Notes under the pieces: model-generated
Told to the model about the DNA's origin: nothing
Database searches by the model: none
The model's input: the letters and a program-made list of their open reading frames with translations, nothing else
In this document: piece after piece, positions 46,863-53,537 of the stretch
Layout of the letters: each line of letters opens with the position of its first letter
Numbering within the stretch: position 1 is the first letter of the stretch
Position numbers and translations under genes: made by a program
From: a virus
IMG/VR virus record: IMGVR_UViG_3300010885_026736
Location: 1-64,000 of that record
Reading direction: 5' to 3' (one strand)
Length of the DNA: 64,000 nucleotides

Positions 46863-47053
46863 TAAGCACTCTTCTTACTAGAATCATGTGTACGTTGCTT
46901 ATCATATTCACCTAGTGCAATATCACAGTATGTCTTGATGGCAAGAAGTGTACGCTTATAATTCTCTCTGATATGTGGCTTATTGTTATGATCAAATAAG
47001 TTACGAGCCACATCTGTTACAATGGCTGGAACATTTTCTACAGTCTGTTTCAT
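46862..47053 (-). CDS. Small protein between gp55 and gp47
   Basis: 63 residues from ATG 47053 (MKQTVENVPAIVTDVARNLF), with GGAG upstream; it overlaps the end of gp55. The middle NKPHIRENYKRTLLAIKTYCDIAL is helical. Similar small genes sit next to gp55 or gp47 in marine T4-like phages; function unknown. Confidence 0.6.
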   Translation of the reverse strand: MKQTVENVPAIVTDVARNLFDHNNKPHIRENYKRTLLAIKTYCDIALGEYDKQRTHDSSKKSA

Positions 47054-47054
47054 T

Positions 47055-47588
47055 TCATTCTCCTTCAATAAATGCTTCAAGACCCTTCTTCTTAGGAGCT
47101 TTCTTTTCTTCTAGCTTCTTTTCATAGTCATTCACAAAAGCATTCATATTATCATTAATATTCATTTCAGTAGAATTTTTGCTATCTACATCATTCAAGT
47201 CAGCAACACCGCCAATAAGGACTGCGTTCTCATATGCTTTATACTTGATGTAGGTTTGCTTTTTCTCCTTCTGGATCCTATGTACATATGCATTATACAG
47301 TATTCTCGTAAAATATGCAAACGGATTATTTGACTTATCTGGATTAAAATTGTGCATGTAGTTGATGCAGTTCTCAATTCCATCACTAATCATTTCTTCT
47401 CTGAAAGAATAATTGACAAAGTTTCCTTTAGTAGAAAGTTTTGTTGCTATTTTATAAATGCATACACCAATGTATTCTGGGATACGTGGGATTTCTTTAC
47501 CTTCAGCTTCTGCTTCTTTACATTTAGTTTTGTATGCAACTAGTGCTGCGTAAAAAGATTTATTGTCAACATAATGTACTTTTGCCAT
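47055..47588 (-). CDS. 55: Late-transcription sigma factor gp55
   Basis: 177 residues. IPEYIGVCIYKIATKLSTKGNFVNYSFREEMISDGIENCI followed by NNPFAYFTRILYNAYVHRIQKEKKQ is the sigma region-2-like helix set of gp55 (NPFAYFT is typical). It directs host RNA polymerase to TATAAATA promoters, which occur upstream of the capsid, tail tube and lysis genes here. The acidic/basic C-terminus would contact the clamp-linked co-activator. Confidence 0.93.
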   Translation of the reverse strand: MAKVHYVDNKSFYAALVAYKTKCKEAEAEGKEIPRIPEYIGVCIYKIATKLSTKGNFVNYSFREEMISDGIENCINYMHNFNPDKSNNPFAYFTRILYNAYVHRIQKEKKQTYIKYKAYENAVLIGGVADLNDVDSKNSTEMNINDNMNAFVNDYEKKLEEKKAPKKKGLEAFIEGE

Positions 47589-47606
47589 TTTTATTCCTTT
47601 TATGGG

Positions 47607-47634
47607 TTGACAGATTTGTCAGACCGTGTATAAT
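47607..47634 (+). promoter_or_regulatory. Consensus sigma70 promoter facing right (TTGACA-16-TATAAT)
   Basis: Both hexamers are perfect, but they point along the plus strand into genes coded on the minus strand. TGACA-GATT-TGTCA also makes a small palindrome over the -35. No plus-strand gene follows. Confidence 0.45.
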
Positions 47635-47649
47635 CAACTGTGTTGTATA

Positions 47650-48024
47650 TCAATTAATACTAGTATTAGCAGTAGGTTCAAACGCTTGAAGCATCTCTAG
47701 ATCCGAATAGGCATCGCTAAAGTTAGTAGATTCATCAGCTTCTTTCGTTTGTTTACGCTTTACATACTTTTCATAATAAGTAATAAAATCTTCATCAACG
47801 TTTGACTTAAGTATTACATGTCTTTTATGAATAGTAGAAATTGTTTCACCTGTATAGAATGGATTTAAAGAAGAAAGATAAATTTGTGTTCTAGAGTTAT
47901 GCACATCATATGTGTAGTTAATGACCATAGGATAATCTAAAGTATATGAATCTTCACTTTCAGTGTCAAATCTTCCTACAACAATTTCTGAAGTAACTAA
48001 CTTCAACATGATGTGTGTATCCAT
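47650..48024 (-). CDS. Conserved protein with Sm-like N-terminus
   Basis: 124 residues from ATG 48024 (MDTHIMLKLVTSEIVVGRF), with AGGA upstream. The first 50 residues (KLVTSEIVVGRFDTESEDSYTLDYPMVI) have the strand pattern of an Sm/LSm barrel, and the rest is charged. It sits between gp55 and UvsW; T4 gp33 is another late-transcription factor in a similar neighbourhood, but I see no alignment. RNA binding is inference. Confidence 0.55.
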   Translation of the reverse strand: MDTHIMLKLVTSEIVVGRFDTESEDSYTLDYPMVINYTYDVHNSRTQIYLSSLNPFYTGETISTIHKRHVILKSNVDEDFITYYEKYVKRKQTKEADESTNFSDAYSDLEMLQAFEPTANTSIN

Positions 48025-48028
48025 TGAC

Positions 48029-49480
48029 TTATCCTTTGATCTCAATATTGTAGACACGATACTCAAAATTTTCTTCAGCATAGATTTTCATTCTTTCTTT
48101 GAAATGCTCAAGAGTGTAGTTCGTTTTGTTTTTCCAAGACAAGTCATCTGCAATGTCATATAGCGTCACTGCTTCTTTTGTTTCAGATTTACGTAACCCA
48201 CGACCAATTGATTGAAGCGTTTTGATTTTTGACTTACTAGGTGAAGAAAAAATGATGTTATGTAAGTTACGAATATTTACTCCTGTTGAGAATGTACCTG
48301 ACGATGCTATGATGATTGCATCTTTTTCTTTCTCAACTAACTTACGAATACCTTCTCTAGTTTCTCCATCTACTCCTCCATGAATAAAGAATACTTGACG
48401 ATCTGGTACAGAAGCTTTGATGTCTTCGTATAGATCTTTTCCGTGTTTCTCTACATACTGGAATAGTATAAGTATATTACCTTTTATGGATAATGTCAAG
48501 TTTTTTATGAATTTATTTCGTCCTTGATGACCTACTATAAAGTCAATCTCTTGCCTATAATCGTTCTTAGTATTCTGTTTTCGCACATCATCTTGATACT
48601 TGAGCATCAGGATCTTGATCTTCAGATCAGCTAGATGCTTCTTCTCAATGAGGTCAGCAGTTGATGCCACTCGCTTGACAGAACCAAATAGACCTTCTAA
48701 CACCAGCTTGTTTGTTTCAGAGCCATCTAAGGTTCCAGTGAACCCAAATCTATACTTGCAGTTGGTTAATTTTTCCATGATAGAAGAAAGTGACTTAGCC
48801 TTGAATAGGTGACACTCGTCTCCGATCACTACGTCAAATTGTTGGAAATATTCTTTAGGAAGTTTGTATATGGATTGCCATGTTGAGATTGTGATTTGTT
48901 CAGGTGTATGTTTATCCACTCCCGAAGTAATCTTGTGGATTCGGCTAGGATCACTAAAGCCATAATCGGCAAAATCAGAAGCCAATTGACTAACAAGAGA
49001 AATAGTTGGAACAATAATAAGAGTGCGAGCATTATAATACCTCGTTAGTAGATAGATGATAAGAGACTTACCGGATGCTGTAGGAGAGAGCAGCAGCGCT
49101 CGGTCTTTACGAACGCCATGGGCAAAGGCTTCAAGCTGATAATCCCTAGCGTCAAAGGGCAATCTGAGGTCCTTGCTGAACTCTCTGGCTTCATGAATTG
49201 AGAATTCCGTATCATGAAATTCAGAAAGAAATTCTATTTCATAGTTTCTTGTTCTTGCAAAAGAAAGAATATTATAAAAGAGTCCTGCGTATATCAATCT
49301 AGTCATGACATTGAACAGACGTATCTTTCCATCCCAGACTTTGTTTCTGTATAGAGGATGAAATTTTGCATTAGGAACCATGAATGTAAAGTGATCAGAA
49401 AGTTCCATAGCAAGAGATGCTTCGCAGTCTATACGAAGATACACTTCATTTACTTTTGTTATCTTAATAACATCACTCAT
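48029..49480 (-). CDS. uvsW: UvsW helicase
   Basis: 483 residues from ATG 49480, coupled to UvsY by ATGA. SF2 helicase motifs are present: I LLSPTASGKSL (131-141), Ia VPTISLVSQL, II VIGDECHLF, III FGFTGTL and VI QSIGRGLRKS. The first 90 residues are the UvsW DNA-binding domain. UvsW unwinds R-loops and branched DNA, switching origin replication to recombination-dependent replication. Size matches T4 (503). Confidence 0.95.
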   Translation of the reverse strand: MSDVIKITKVNEVYLRIDCEASLAMELSDHFTFMVPNAKFHPLYRNKVWDGKIRLFNVMTRLIYAGLFYNILSFARTRNYEIEFLSEFHDTEFSIHEAREFSKDLRLPFDARDYQLEAFAHGVRKDRALLLSPTASGKSLIIYLLTRYYNARTLIIVPTISLVSQLASDFADYGFSDPSRIHKITSGVDKHTPEQITISTWQSIYKLPKEYFQQFDVVIGDECHLFKAKSLSSIMEKLTNCKYRFGFTGTLDGSETNKLVLEGLFGSVKRVASTADLIEKKHLADLKIKILMLKYQDDVRKQNTKNDYRQEIDFIVGHQGRNKFIKNLTLSIKGNILILFQYVEKHGKDLYEDIKASVPDRQVFFIHGGVDGETREGIRKLVEKEKDAIIIASSGTFSTGVNIRNLHNIIFSSPSKSKIKTLQSIGRGLRKSETKEAVTLYDIADDLSWKNKTNYTLEHFKERMKIYAEENFEYRVYNIEIKG

Positions 49481-49914
49481 ACTGCACCATTTGTAAATCT
49501 TTGCCAATCAATAAAATTCTTGACAATGTATCCACGCTCACTAATATTTTTAATGATTGACTCTAGCAAGTTGATCTTTTCTTTTTGATAAGCAATCTTA
49601 AGTGTAAGATTAATAATGTCCTGGTCTGCATCAATATGCATAGGAATATCTGACTTCAGTATGCTACGACGATTAGGTATCCACCCACGTTCATCTAGAG
49701 TTTCTTTATCTAAAGTTCCTAGGTAGTAATCAAATTTCAGTAGATAGAGCTGCTTATAATCTGCTTCTAATTTTCTTAGTGAAAGTCTTTCATTTGAAAA
49801 GACCTTGTAATATTTGTGATGGAGTTGAGGAATCTTCACGGCCTCTTGATCAATTGCAGCCGTATTCATCTCTGAGTCCTGAGCCCAGAGGTCATATATT
49901 TCATCTAATTTCAT
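49477..49914 (-). CDS. uvsY: UvsY recombination mediator
   Basis: 145 residues (T4 UvsY 137). LRKLEADYKQLYLLKFDYYLGTLDKE, IDADQDIINLTLKIAYQKEKINLLESIIKNISERGYIVKNFIDWQRF follow the T4 order (LDYYSG; ...LSADKDVLK...; IKSRGFAIKHIQDMRAF). It loads UvsX on gp32-coated DNA. Directly precedes UvsW, as expected for a recombination operon. Confidence 0.85.
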   Translation of the reverse strand: MKLDEIYDLWAQDSEMNTAAIDQEAVKIPQLHHKYYKVFSNERLSLRKLEADYKQLYLLKFDYYLGTLDKETLDERGWIPNRRSILKSDIPMHIDADQDIINLTLKIAYQKEKINLLESIIKNISERGYIVKNFIDWQRFTNGAV

Positions 49915-49928
49915 GATATACCTTTAAG

Positions 49929-50453
49929 TTAAACTACTCTTGTATATGTATACTGCCTGTATTTGAAGGTAGCAGTAGCTGTAATGTAGTTCACATCACC
50001 TTCTTTACTATCAAACTTGAAACCAGTAAGAGAAACTGGAACCACATCATTGAAGGTTACTTTGATAATAGGGTTCATGGTTCCGTTTAAGATTAAAAGG
50101 TCGGCATCTACAATTGTGCCAAGACCTGATGTCTTTGACTTTGCATCAATAGCTGCATATTGATCAAAGGATTCTGGGAAGCCTAGCCCTACCATCCAAT
50201 CAACTAGCTCAAAGTAACCAAACATATTTTCATCAATTTTGAAAGTAACAGAAAAGTCGCTGAAGGTTAGGTGGTCACCTGGTATCATTATCTTATTGAA
50301 GGGAGTCTGAAGGTCGCCAGTCCTGTTCAAGGTAAGCTCTGGGAAGTCAACGCTCTGAACGAAATATTCTAGATTTGGTAGCTTGTTGATGACAAACTTG
50401 TAGCCTAATGGGGACAAGAAATTAATGTCGGTTGGCTGACCTATGATGGACAT
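49929..50453 (-). CDS. Tail tube-like structural protein (gp19 superfamily)
   Basis: 174 residues. FLSPLGYKFVINKLPNLEYFVQSVDFPEL, then KIMIPGDHLTFSDFSVTFKIDENMFGYFELVDWM, and an ending VNYITATATFKYRQYTYTRV match the order of the tail-tube fold (Phe/Pro strand, D-x-T/F-x-D-F-x-V-x-F strand, final beta strand). It could be the tube protein gp19 or a tube-baseplate junction protein. An exact late promoter lies 23 bases upstream. Confidence 0.75.
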   Translation of the reverse strand: MSIIGQPTDINFLSPLGYKFVINKLPNLEYFVQSVDFPELTLNRTGDLQTPFNKIMIPGDHLTFSDFSVTFKIDENMFGYFELVDWMVGLGFPESFDQYAAIDAKSKTSGLGTIVDADLLILNGTMNPIIKVTFNDVVPVSLTGFKFDSKEGDVNYITATATFKYRQYTYTRVV

Positions 50454-50475
50454 AAAAAATTCTCCAGATTTCTAT

Positions 50476-50483
50476 TATTTATA
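50476..50483 (-). promoter_or_regulatory. T4-type late promoter TATAAATA for the tail tube gene
   Basis: Exact TATAAATA on the minus strand, 23 bases before the ATG at 50453. It lies back-to-back with the early plus-strand promoter at 50496. Confidence 0.7.
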
Positions 50484-50495
50484 TGAAAAAAATGG

Positions 50496-50523
50496 TTGTG
50501 TTTTAATCCAGTTATGCTATTAT
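50496..50523 (+). promoter_or_regulatory. Early promoter, conserved-spacer family (TTGTGT-16-TATTAT)
   Basis: TTGTGT, TTTAATCCAGTTATGC, TATTAT, then TAATTATGGAAATG. First gene of a plus-strand early island follows. Confidence 0.75.
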
Positions 50524-50552
50524 TAATTATGGAAATGAAACAGGAAATGGCA

Positions 50553-50900
50553 ATGACGAAGTTCACGAAAGAAACGATCCTTGACTCGAGTGGCTGGCTG
50601 ACCTATGCTCCGCAAGGAGTTGGCACTCATTGGAAGGAATGCAAATTCATTGCGAACTTCGCTAAGCGTGGTGGTGGAAAAGCTTCCTTCATCACGTTCC
50701 TGATCAAGAACTTCACTGTTGAAGAATACTTCGCTGGGATCGAAGCGGGTAAAGCTCCGCTTAAGATCGTTGAGGAGAAGGGTTATCTTCTGCCGCACAT
50801 CAAGAAGTGGCTGAAGGAAGAAGGTTACCCCGTCAGCCGTGCTGGTTACGAGCAGTATGTTGCTGACCGTGTTTCCTCTTACAAAAAGAAGGTTGCTTAA
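50553..50900 (+). CDS. Early protein, unknown
   Basis: 115 residues from ATG 50553 (MTKFTKETILDSSGWLTYAPQ). AGGAAA lies upstream; the leader ATG would add MEMKQEMA. A compact alpha/beta protein with aromatic residues (WKECKFIANFAKRGGGKASF), basic overall, ending SSYKKKVA. GC-rich relative to replication genes. It may bind nucleic acid. No family recognised. Confidence 0.6.
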   Translation: MTKFTKETILDSSGWLTYAPQGVGTHWKECKFIANFAKRGGGKASFITFLIKNFTVEEYFAGIEAGKAPLKIVEEKGYLLPHIKKWLKEEGYPVSRAGYEQYVADRVSSYKKKVA

Positions 50901-50947
50901 TCATGGAAATGTTAACCGCTACCACATACACCACTAAAGAGGAAAAG

Positions 50948-51139
50948 ATGACTGAGTTTGAAACTATGAATGAGTTTACGAAGCAGCTTGAAAAATTCTG
51001 CTTCGGCACACAGACTGGTTATAAGACTGCGTACAGAGCAGGCTACTACGAAACTTTCATTGCTCACATGATGCAAACCCTTCCCGGAGCACGTGAGTAC
51101 GTTGAAGAGCGGCTGGCTTACATCAAAGGGGAAAATTAA
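50948..51139 (+). CDS. Small early protein
   Basis: 63 residues from ATG 50948 (MTEFETMNEFTKQLEKF), preceded by AGAGGAAAAG. An in-frame ATG at 50903 with a poorer SD would add 15 residues. Helical with Tyr/Ala-rich centre. Same operon as its neighbours. Function unknown. Confidence 0.5.
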   Translation: MTEFETMNEFTKQLEKFCFGTQTGYKTAYRAGYYETFIAHMMQTLPGAREYVEERLAYIKGEN

Positions 51140-51140
51140 T

Positions 51141-51488
51141 ATGGGTACCAACTACTTCATTCACGAAACCAAGTGTAGTCATTGTGGTCACCAGCCTGAA
51201 CTGGTTCACATTGGCAAGTCTAGTTCTGGTTGGAAGTTTGTCTTTCATGCTACTGACTTTTGCAAATCTCAGGGTGACTGGGAAGCTTGGCTGCTGAACT
51301 GCGCTATCATTGACGAGTATGGTCGGTTTCATACCCATCAAGAATTCTTTGATATGGTAGAACAGAAACAAGGTGGTCTCGACCACACGACTGCTCCTGA
51401 TGATATCTGGGGTCCTTGGATTAGAGAAGATGGAATTCACTATCTGGATCCTGATGGATATTATTTTTGTCGGGGAGAATTTTGTTAA
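51141..51488 (+). CDS. Small zinc-ribbon-like early protein
   Basis: 115 residues from ATG 51141 (MGTNYFIHETKCSHCGHQPELVHIG), with GGGGA upstream. The CSHC pair near the N-terminus and FCRGEFC at the C-terminus make a plausible four-cysteine metal site. SSGWKFVFHA and IWGPWIREDGIHYLDPDGY are beta-rich. Found here and there in phages. Function unknown. Confidence 0.6.
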   Translation: MGTNYFIHETKCSHCGHQPELVHIGKSSSGWKFVFHATDFCKSQGDWEAWLLNCAIIDEYGRFHTHQEFFDMVEQKQGGLDHTTAPDDIWGPWIREDGIHYLDPDGYYFCRGEFC

Positions 51489-51826
51489 TGTTTGAAGAAT
51501 TTGATAATTCTAATAAAGCTTCCTGGGGTCCTCTTGCAGGTATGCCAAAAGAAGAATTGCAAGCTTTGATTAAGCAAGGTAAGACTAAGGATCGTCTTAA
51601 GTCCTATTCTAAGCAAAAATATTATAAAGTCACTCCTGTGCGAGTGTTCACCTTTGAGCAAGTTGGCGAGACTTTTACCGTTCCAGCCTCCAGCCAAAGC
51701 TTGCTAGAATATAATATTGGCTGGGACATCCGATATCAAAATGTCCGAGATGCAATTATTGAGGATCCTGACTTTTCTACTCTGGAGCCAAAAATTTCTA
51801 AGCGATATAAAATCGTACCAGCTTAA
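51488..51826 (+). CDS. Small early protein, coupled to the zinc-ribbon gene
   Basis: 112 residues from ATG 51488, overlapping the previous TAA. LQALIKQGKTKDRLKSYSKQKYYKVTPVRVFTFEQVGETF suggests a basic helix followed by strands. GGAG SD upstream. No family recognised. Confidence 0.55.
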   Translation: MFEEFDNSNKASWGPLAGMPKEELQALIKQGKTKDRLKSYSKQKYYKVTPVRVFTFEQVGETFTVPASSQSLLEYNIGWDIRYQNVRDAIIEDPDFSTLEPKISKRYKIVPA

Positions 51827-51834
51827 AAAAATGG

Positions 51835-51862
51835 TTGCGTTTAATTCCATATATGCTATTAT
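51835..51862 (+). promoter_or_regulatory. Early promoter, conserved-spacer family (TTGCGT-16-TATTAT)
   Basis: Same sequence as the minus-strand copy at 24242, here on the plus strand: TTGCGT, TTAATTCCATATATGC, TATTAT, TAATTATGGAAATG. Confidence 0.8.
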
Positions 51863-51891
51863 TAATTATGGAAATGAAACAGGAAACACAA

Positions 51892-52050
51892 ATGACTCCG
51901 TTCACTTACACCTTCCAAACTTCTCAACCGCTCACTGATGAACAACTTGAATTTTTGAACTCCCATCTGTGTAATCTCCCCTTCCAGGATTATGACAATA
52001 TGTCTGACGTTCCTGAATTTACGACTGATATTGAACTTGTGACGAATTAA
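51892..52050 (+). CDS. Small acidic early protein, 52 residues
   Basis: MTPFTYTFQTSQPLTDEQLEF then an acidic end (DYDNMSDVPEFTTDIELVTN). The leader carries AGGAAA and an upstream in-frame ATG (MEMKQETQ). Function unknown; small acidic early proteins often bind host enzymes, but that is only analogy. Confidence 0.5.
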   Translation: MTPFTYTFQTSQPLTDEQLEFLNSHLCNLPFQDYDNMSDVPEFTTDIELVTN

Positions 52051-52053
52051 TGC

Positions 52054-52081
52054 TTGCATTTAATTCCACATGTGCTATTAT
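52054..52081 (+). promoter_or_regulatory. Early promoter, conserved-spacer family (TTGCAT-16-TATTAT)
   Basis: TTGCAT, TTAATTCCACATGTGC, TATTAT, GAATTATGGAAATG. Identical in hexamers and spacer to the copy at 18614-18641. Confidence 0.8.
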
Positions 52082-52107
52082 GAATTATGGAAATGAAAGG
52101 GAAACAA

Positions 52108-52338
52108 ATGTTTGACGTTCGGCTTGGTGATCGGGTTCGTTGGGAATCTGCTGCTGGTACTATTCGCGGCACTCTTGTTGGTGCTAATCTCGGTCCTAAC
52201 GCTAAGAATGAGATGATCGTTTGGTACACCATTGAAATGCTCAATGGCCATAAGCATCGTCTCTGTGGTAATGACGATTACCTCAAGATGATGAAGTTCA
52301 CGGTTATATTCCGTGATGGTGGTCTTGAAGCTGCCTAA
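52108..52338 (+). CDS. Small SH3/KOW-like early protein
   Basis: 76 residues from ATG 52108 (MFDVRLGDRVRWESAAGTIRGTLVG), with AAGGGA upstream. LGDRVRW...GTIRGTLVG...TIEMLNGHKHRLCG has the strand-turn order of an SH3-like or KOW-type barrel. It may bind RNA, DNA or host proteins. GC-rich codons. Confidence 0.55.
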   Translation: MFDVRLGDRVRWESAAGTIRGTLVGANLGPNAKNEMIVWYTIEMLNGHKHRLCGNDDYLKMMKFTVIFRDGGLEAA

Positions 52339-52358
52339 ATATCTTTTTGGAGGTGAAT

Positions 52359-52541
52359 ATGCTACAAGTTAGACAATACACATTTCCAACATACAAGCAA
52401 GGATTTTCTGCAGTTGAAAAATACAGAAATGAATTGCTGCAGAGATACCGATCAGGTCAGAGGCTCGACTGGGAAGAGCTTGATTGGCTAGACTGGGCTG
52501 AATTGACACTTCTAAAGAGGTCACATAGCTCAGCTGGATAG
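52359..52541 (+). CDS. Small protein ending inside a tRNA remnant
   Basis: 60 residues from ATG 52359 (MLQVRQYTFPTYKQGFSAVEKYRN), with GGAGGT upstream. The C-terminus DWLDWAELTLLKRSHSSAG is encoded by the 5' half of the truncated tRNA. Helical and Trp-rich. Function unknown. Confidence 0.5.
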   Translation: MLQVRQYTFPTYKQGFSAVEKYRNELLQRYRSGQRLDWEELDWLDWAELTLLKRSHSSAG

Positions 52542-52554
52542 AGCACCTGCCTTC
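52519..52554 (+). pseudogene. 5' half of a tRNA-Arg(TCT)-like gene
   Basis: GGTCACA, TA, D arm GCTCAGCTGGATAGAGC, A, anticodon 5' strand CCTGC and CTTC of the loop are intact; the sequence then switches to an endonuclease gene. The expected 3' half is not found nearby. The body is like bacterial tRNA-Arg with CTTCTAA loops. Confidence 0.65.
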
Positions 52555-52570
52555 GTATAAATAATACGAA
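52552..52570 (+). promoter_or_regulatory. Hairpin carrying late promoter TATAAATA
   Basis: TTCGTAT-AAATA-ATACGAA is a perfect inverted repeat containing TATAAATA at 52556-52563, directly before TGGAGG and the endonuclease ATG at 52583. Confidence 0.55.
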
Positions 52571-52582
52571 TGGAGGTGTCAA

Positions 52583-53110
52583 ATGGCTTGGACAAAAGAA
52601 TCAAGAGAAAAGGCTTTAGAAGCCAAAAGAAAAACTGGTATAAAGAATCAGTATTCTAAGGGCGCTGTAATATCTGATGATACTAAAAATAAACTTAGAG
52701 TTTCAGGCTTAGGAAGAAAGCATACACAAGAAACAAAAGACAAATTGAGTGAAAAGGGATTAGCATCCGATCATAGACGCCTATGCAGATCTATTCGACC
52801 ATACACAAAAAAAGATGGTAGTATAGTTAATCTAGATTCTTCTTGGGAAGAAGCCTTAGCTATAAGATTGGATATGTTAAACATTGAATGGATTAGACCT
52901 ACTCCTATTAAATGGATAGATAGTAAAGGTAAATCAAGAAATTATTTTCCTGATTTCTATCTACCTAAATTTGAATTATTCTTAGATCCTAAAAATCCAA
53001 TAGCAATGAAACAACAACATGAAAAAGTATCTTGGCTAAAATCTAATGTAAAAAATCTTATTTTTTTAGAATCTTTGGAAGAAATAGAACAATATATCCC
53101 GATAGTTTAA
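52583..53110 (+). CDS. Homing endonuclease, NUMOD3 + PD-(D/E)xK
   Basis: 175 residues with GGAGG six bases before ATG. The N-terminus has NUMOD3-type repeats (MAWTKESREKALEAKRK; GRKHTQETKDKLSEKGL). The C-terminal nuclease is VSR/PD-(D/E)xK-like: SSWEEALAIRLDML (Glu), FPDFYLPKFELFLDPK (PD...DxK). Cyanophage F-CphI is a known homing nuclease of this fold. It is AT- and Lys-rich. It sits in a broken tRNA and its stop codon lies in the next tRNA gene. Confidence 0.85.
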   Translation: MAWTKESREKALEAKRKTGIKNQYSKGAVISDDTKNKLRVSGLGRKHTQETKDKLSEKGLASDHRRLCRSIRPYTKKDGSIVNLDSSWEEALAIRLDMLNIEWIRPTPIKWIDSKGKSRNYFPDFYLPKFELFLDPKNPIAMKQQHEKVSWLKSNVKNLIFLESLEEIEQYIPIV

Positions 53111-53170
53111 TGGATAAAACCGAAGTTTTCTAAACTTCTAATGAAAGTTCGATTCTTTCTCGGGATGCCA
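53096..53170 (+). tRNA. tRNA-Arg (TCT)
   Basis: Acceptor ATCCCGA/TCGGGAT, D stem GTTT/AAAC, anticodon stem GAAGT/ACTTC around loop TTTCTAA (UCU), T arm GAAAG-TTCGATT-CTTTC, discriminator G, encoded CCA. Its first 15 bases also encode the C-terminus of the endonuclease. Confidence 0.88.
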
Positions 53171-53176
53171 AAATAT

Positions 53177-53252
53177 GGCCACTTAGCCCAGCGGCAGAGG
53201 CAAAGGTCTTAAAAACCTTCAAGGGTGAGTTCGAATCTCACAGTGGCTACCA
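53177..53252 (+). tRNA. tRNA-Leu-like (TAA) with short variable arm
   Basis: Acceptor GGCCACT/AGTGGCT (first pair G-U), 3-bp D stem GCC/GGC, anticodon stem AAGGT/ACCTT around CTTAAAA (UAA), 5-base variable region CAAGG, T arm GTGAG-TTCGAAT-CTCAC, encoded CCA. Leu tRNAs normally have a long variable arm. Confidence 0.85.
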
Positions 53253-53272
53253 ACATACTTAAAGGATACAAC

Positions 53273-53458
53273 ATGATTTGGCTTTTGATTTACTACGTTT
53301 ATAGTGCTGGTGCACAAATTCCTACTCAGCTTCCACATGAATATGGTTCTAAGGTTGAGTGTGAGAATGCCGCAAAAATTCTAGATAAAAACAATCCTTA
53401 CGTACATGTGGATGGTCCTCAACCACATATTTGCTTAGGTGTTTCTAAAACCCATTAA
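53273..53458 (+). CDS. Small protein with N-terminal hydrophobic segment
   Basis: 61 residues from ATG 53273, with AAAGGA upstream (MIWLLIYYVYSAGAQIPTQLP). The first 16 residues could be a signal or anchor; two Cys follow (KVECENAAKIL; HICLG). Possibly exported. Function unknown. Confidence 0.55.
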   Translation: MIWLLIYYVYSAGAQIPTQLPHEYGSKVECENAAKILDKNNPYVHVDGPQPHICLGVSKTH

Positions 53459-53537
53459 CTTCATTAATATTTCATAAAAAATTAACCCTTCTAAATCATT
53501 AATGAACTAAATAATGTCATCTGCCTAGGAGGCCACG

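Noticed and set aside
52519-53170. Group I intron in tRNA-Arg
   Set aside because: No 3' exon complementary to the first half follows; the downstream tRNA-Arg has its own complete 5' half.
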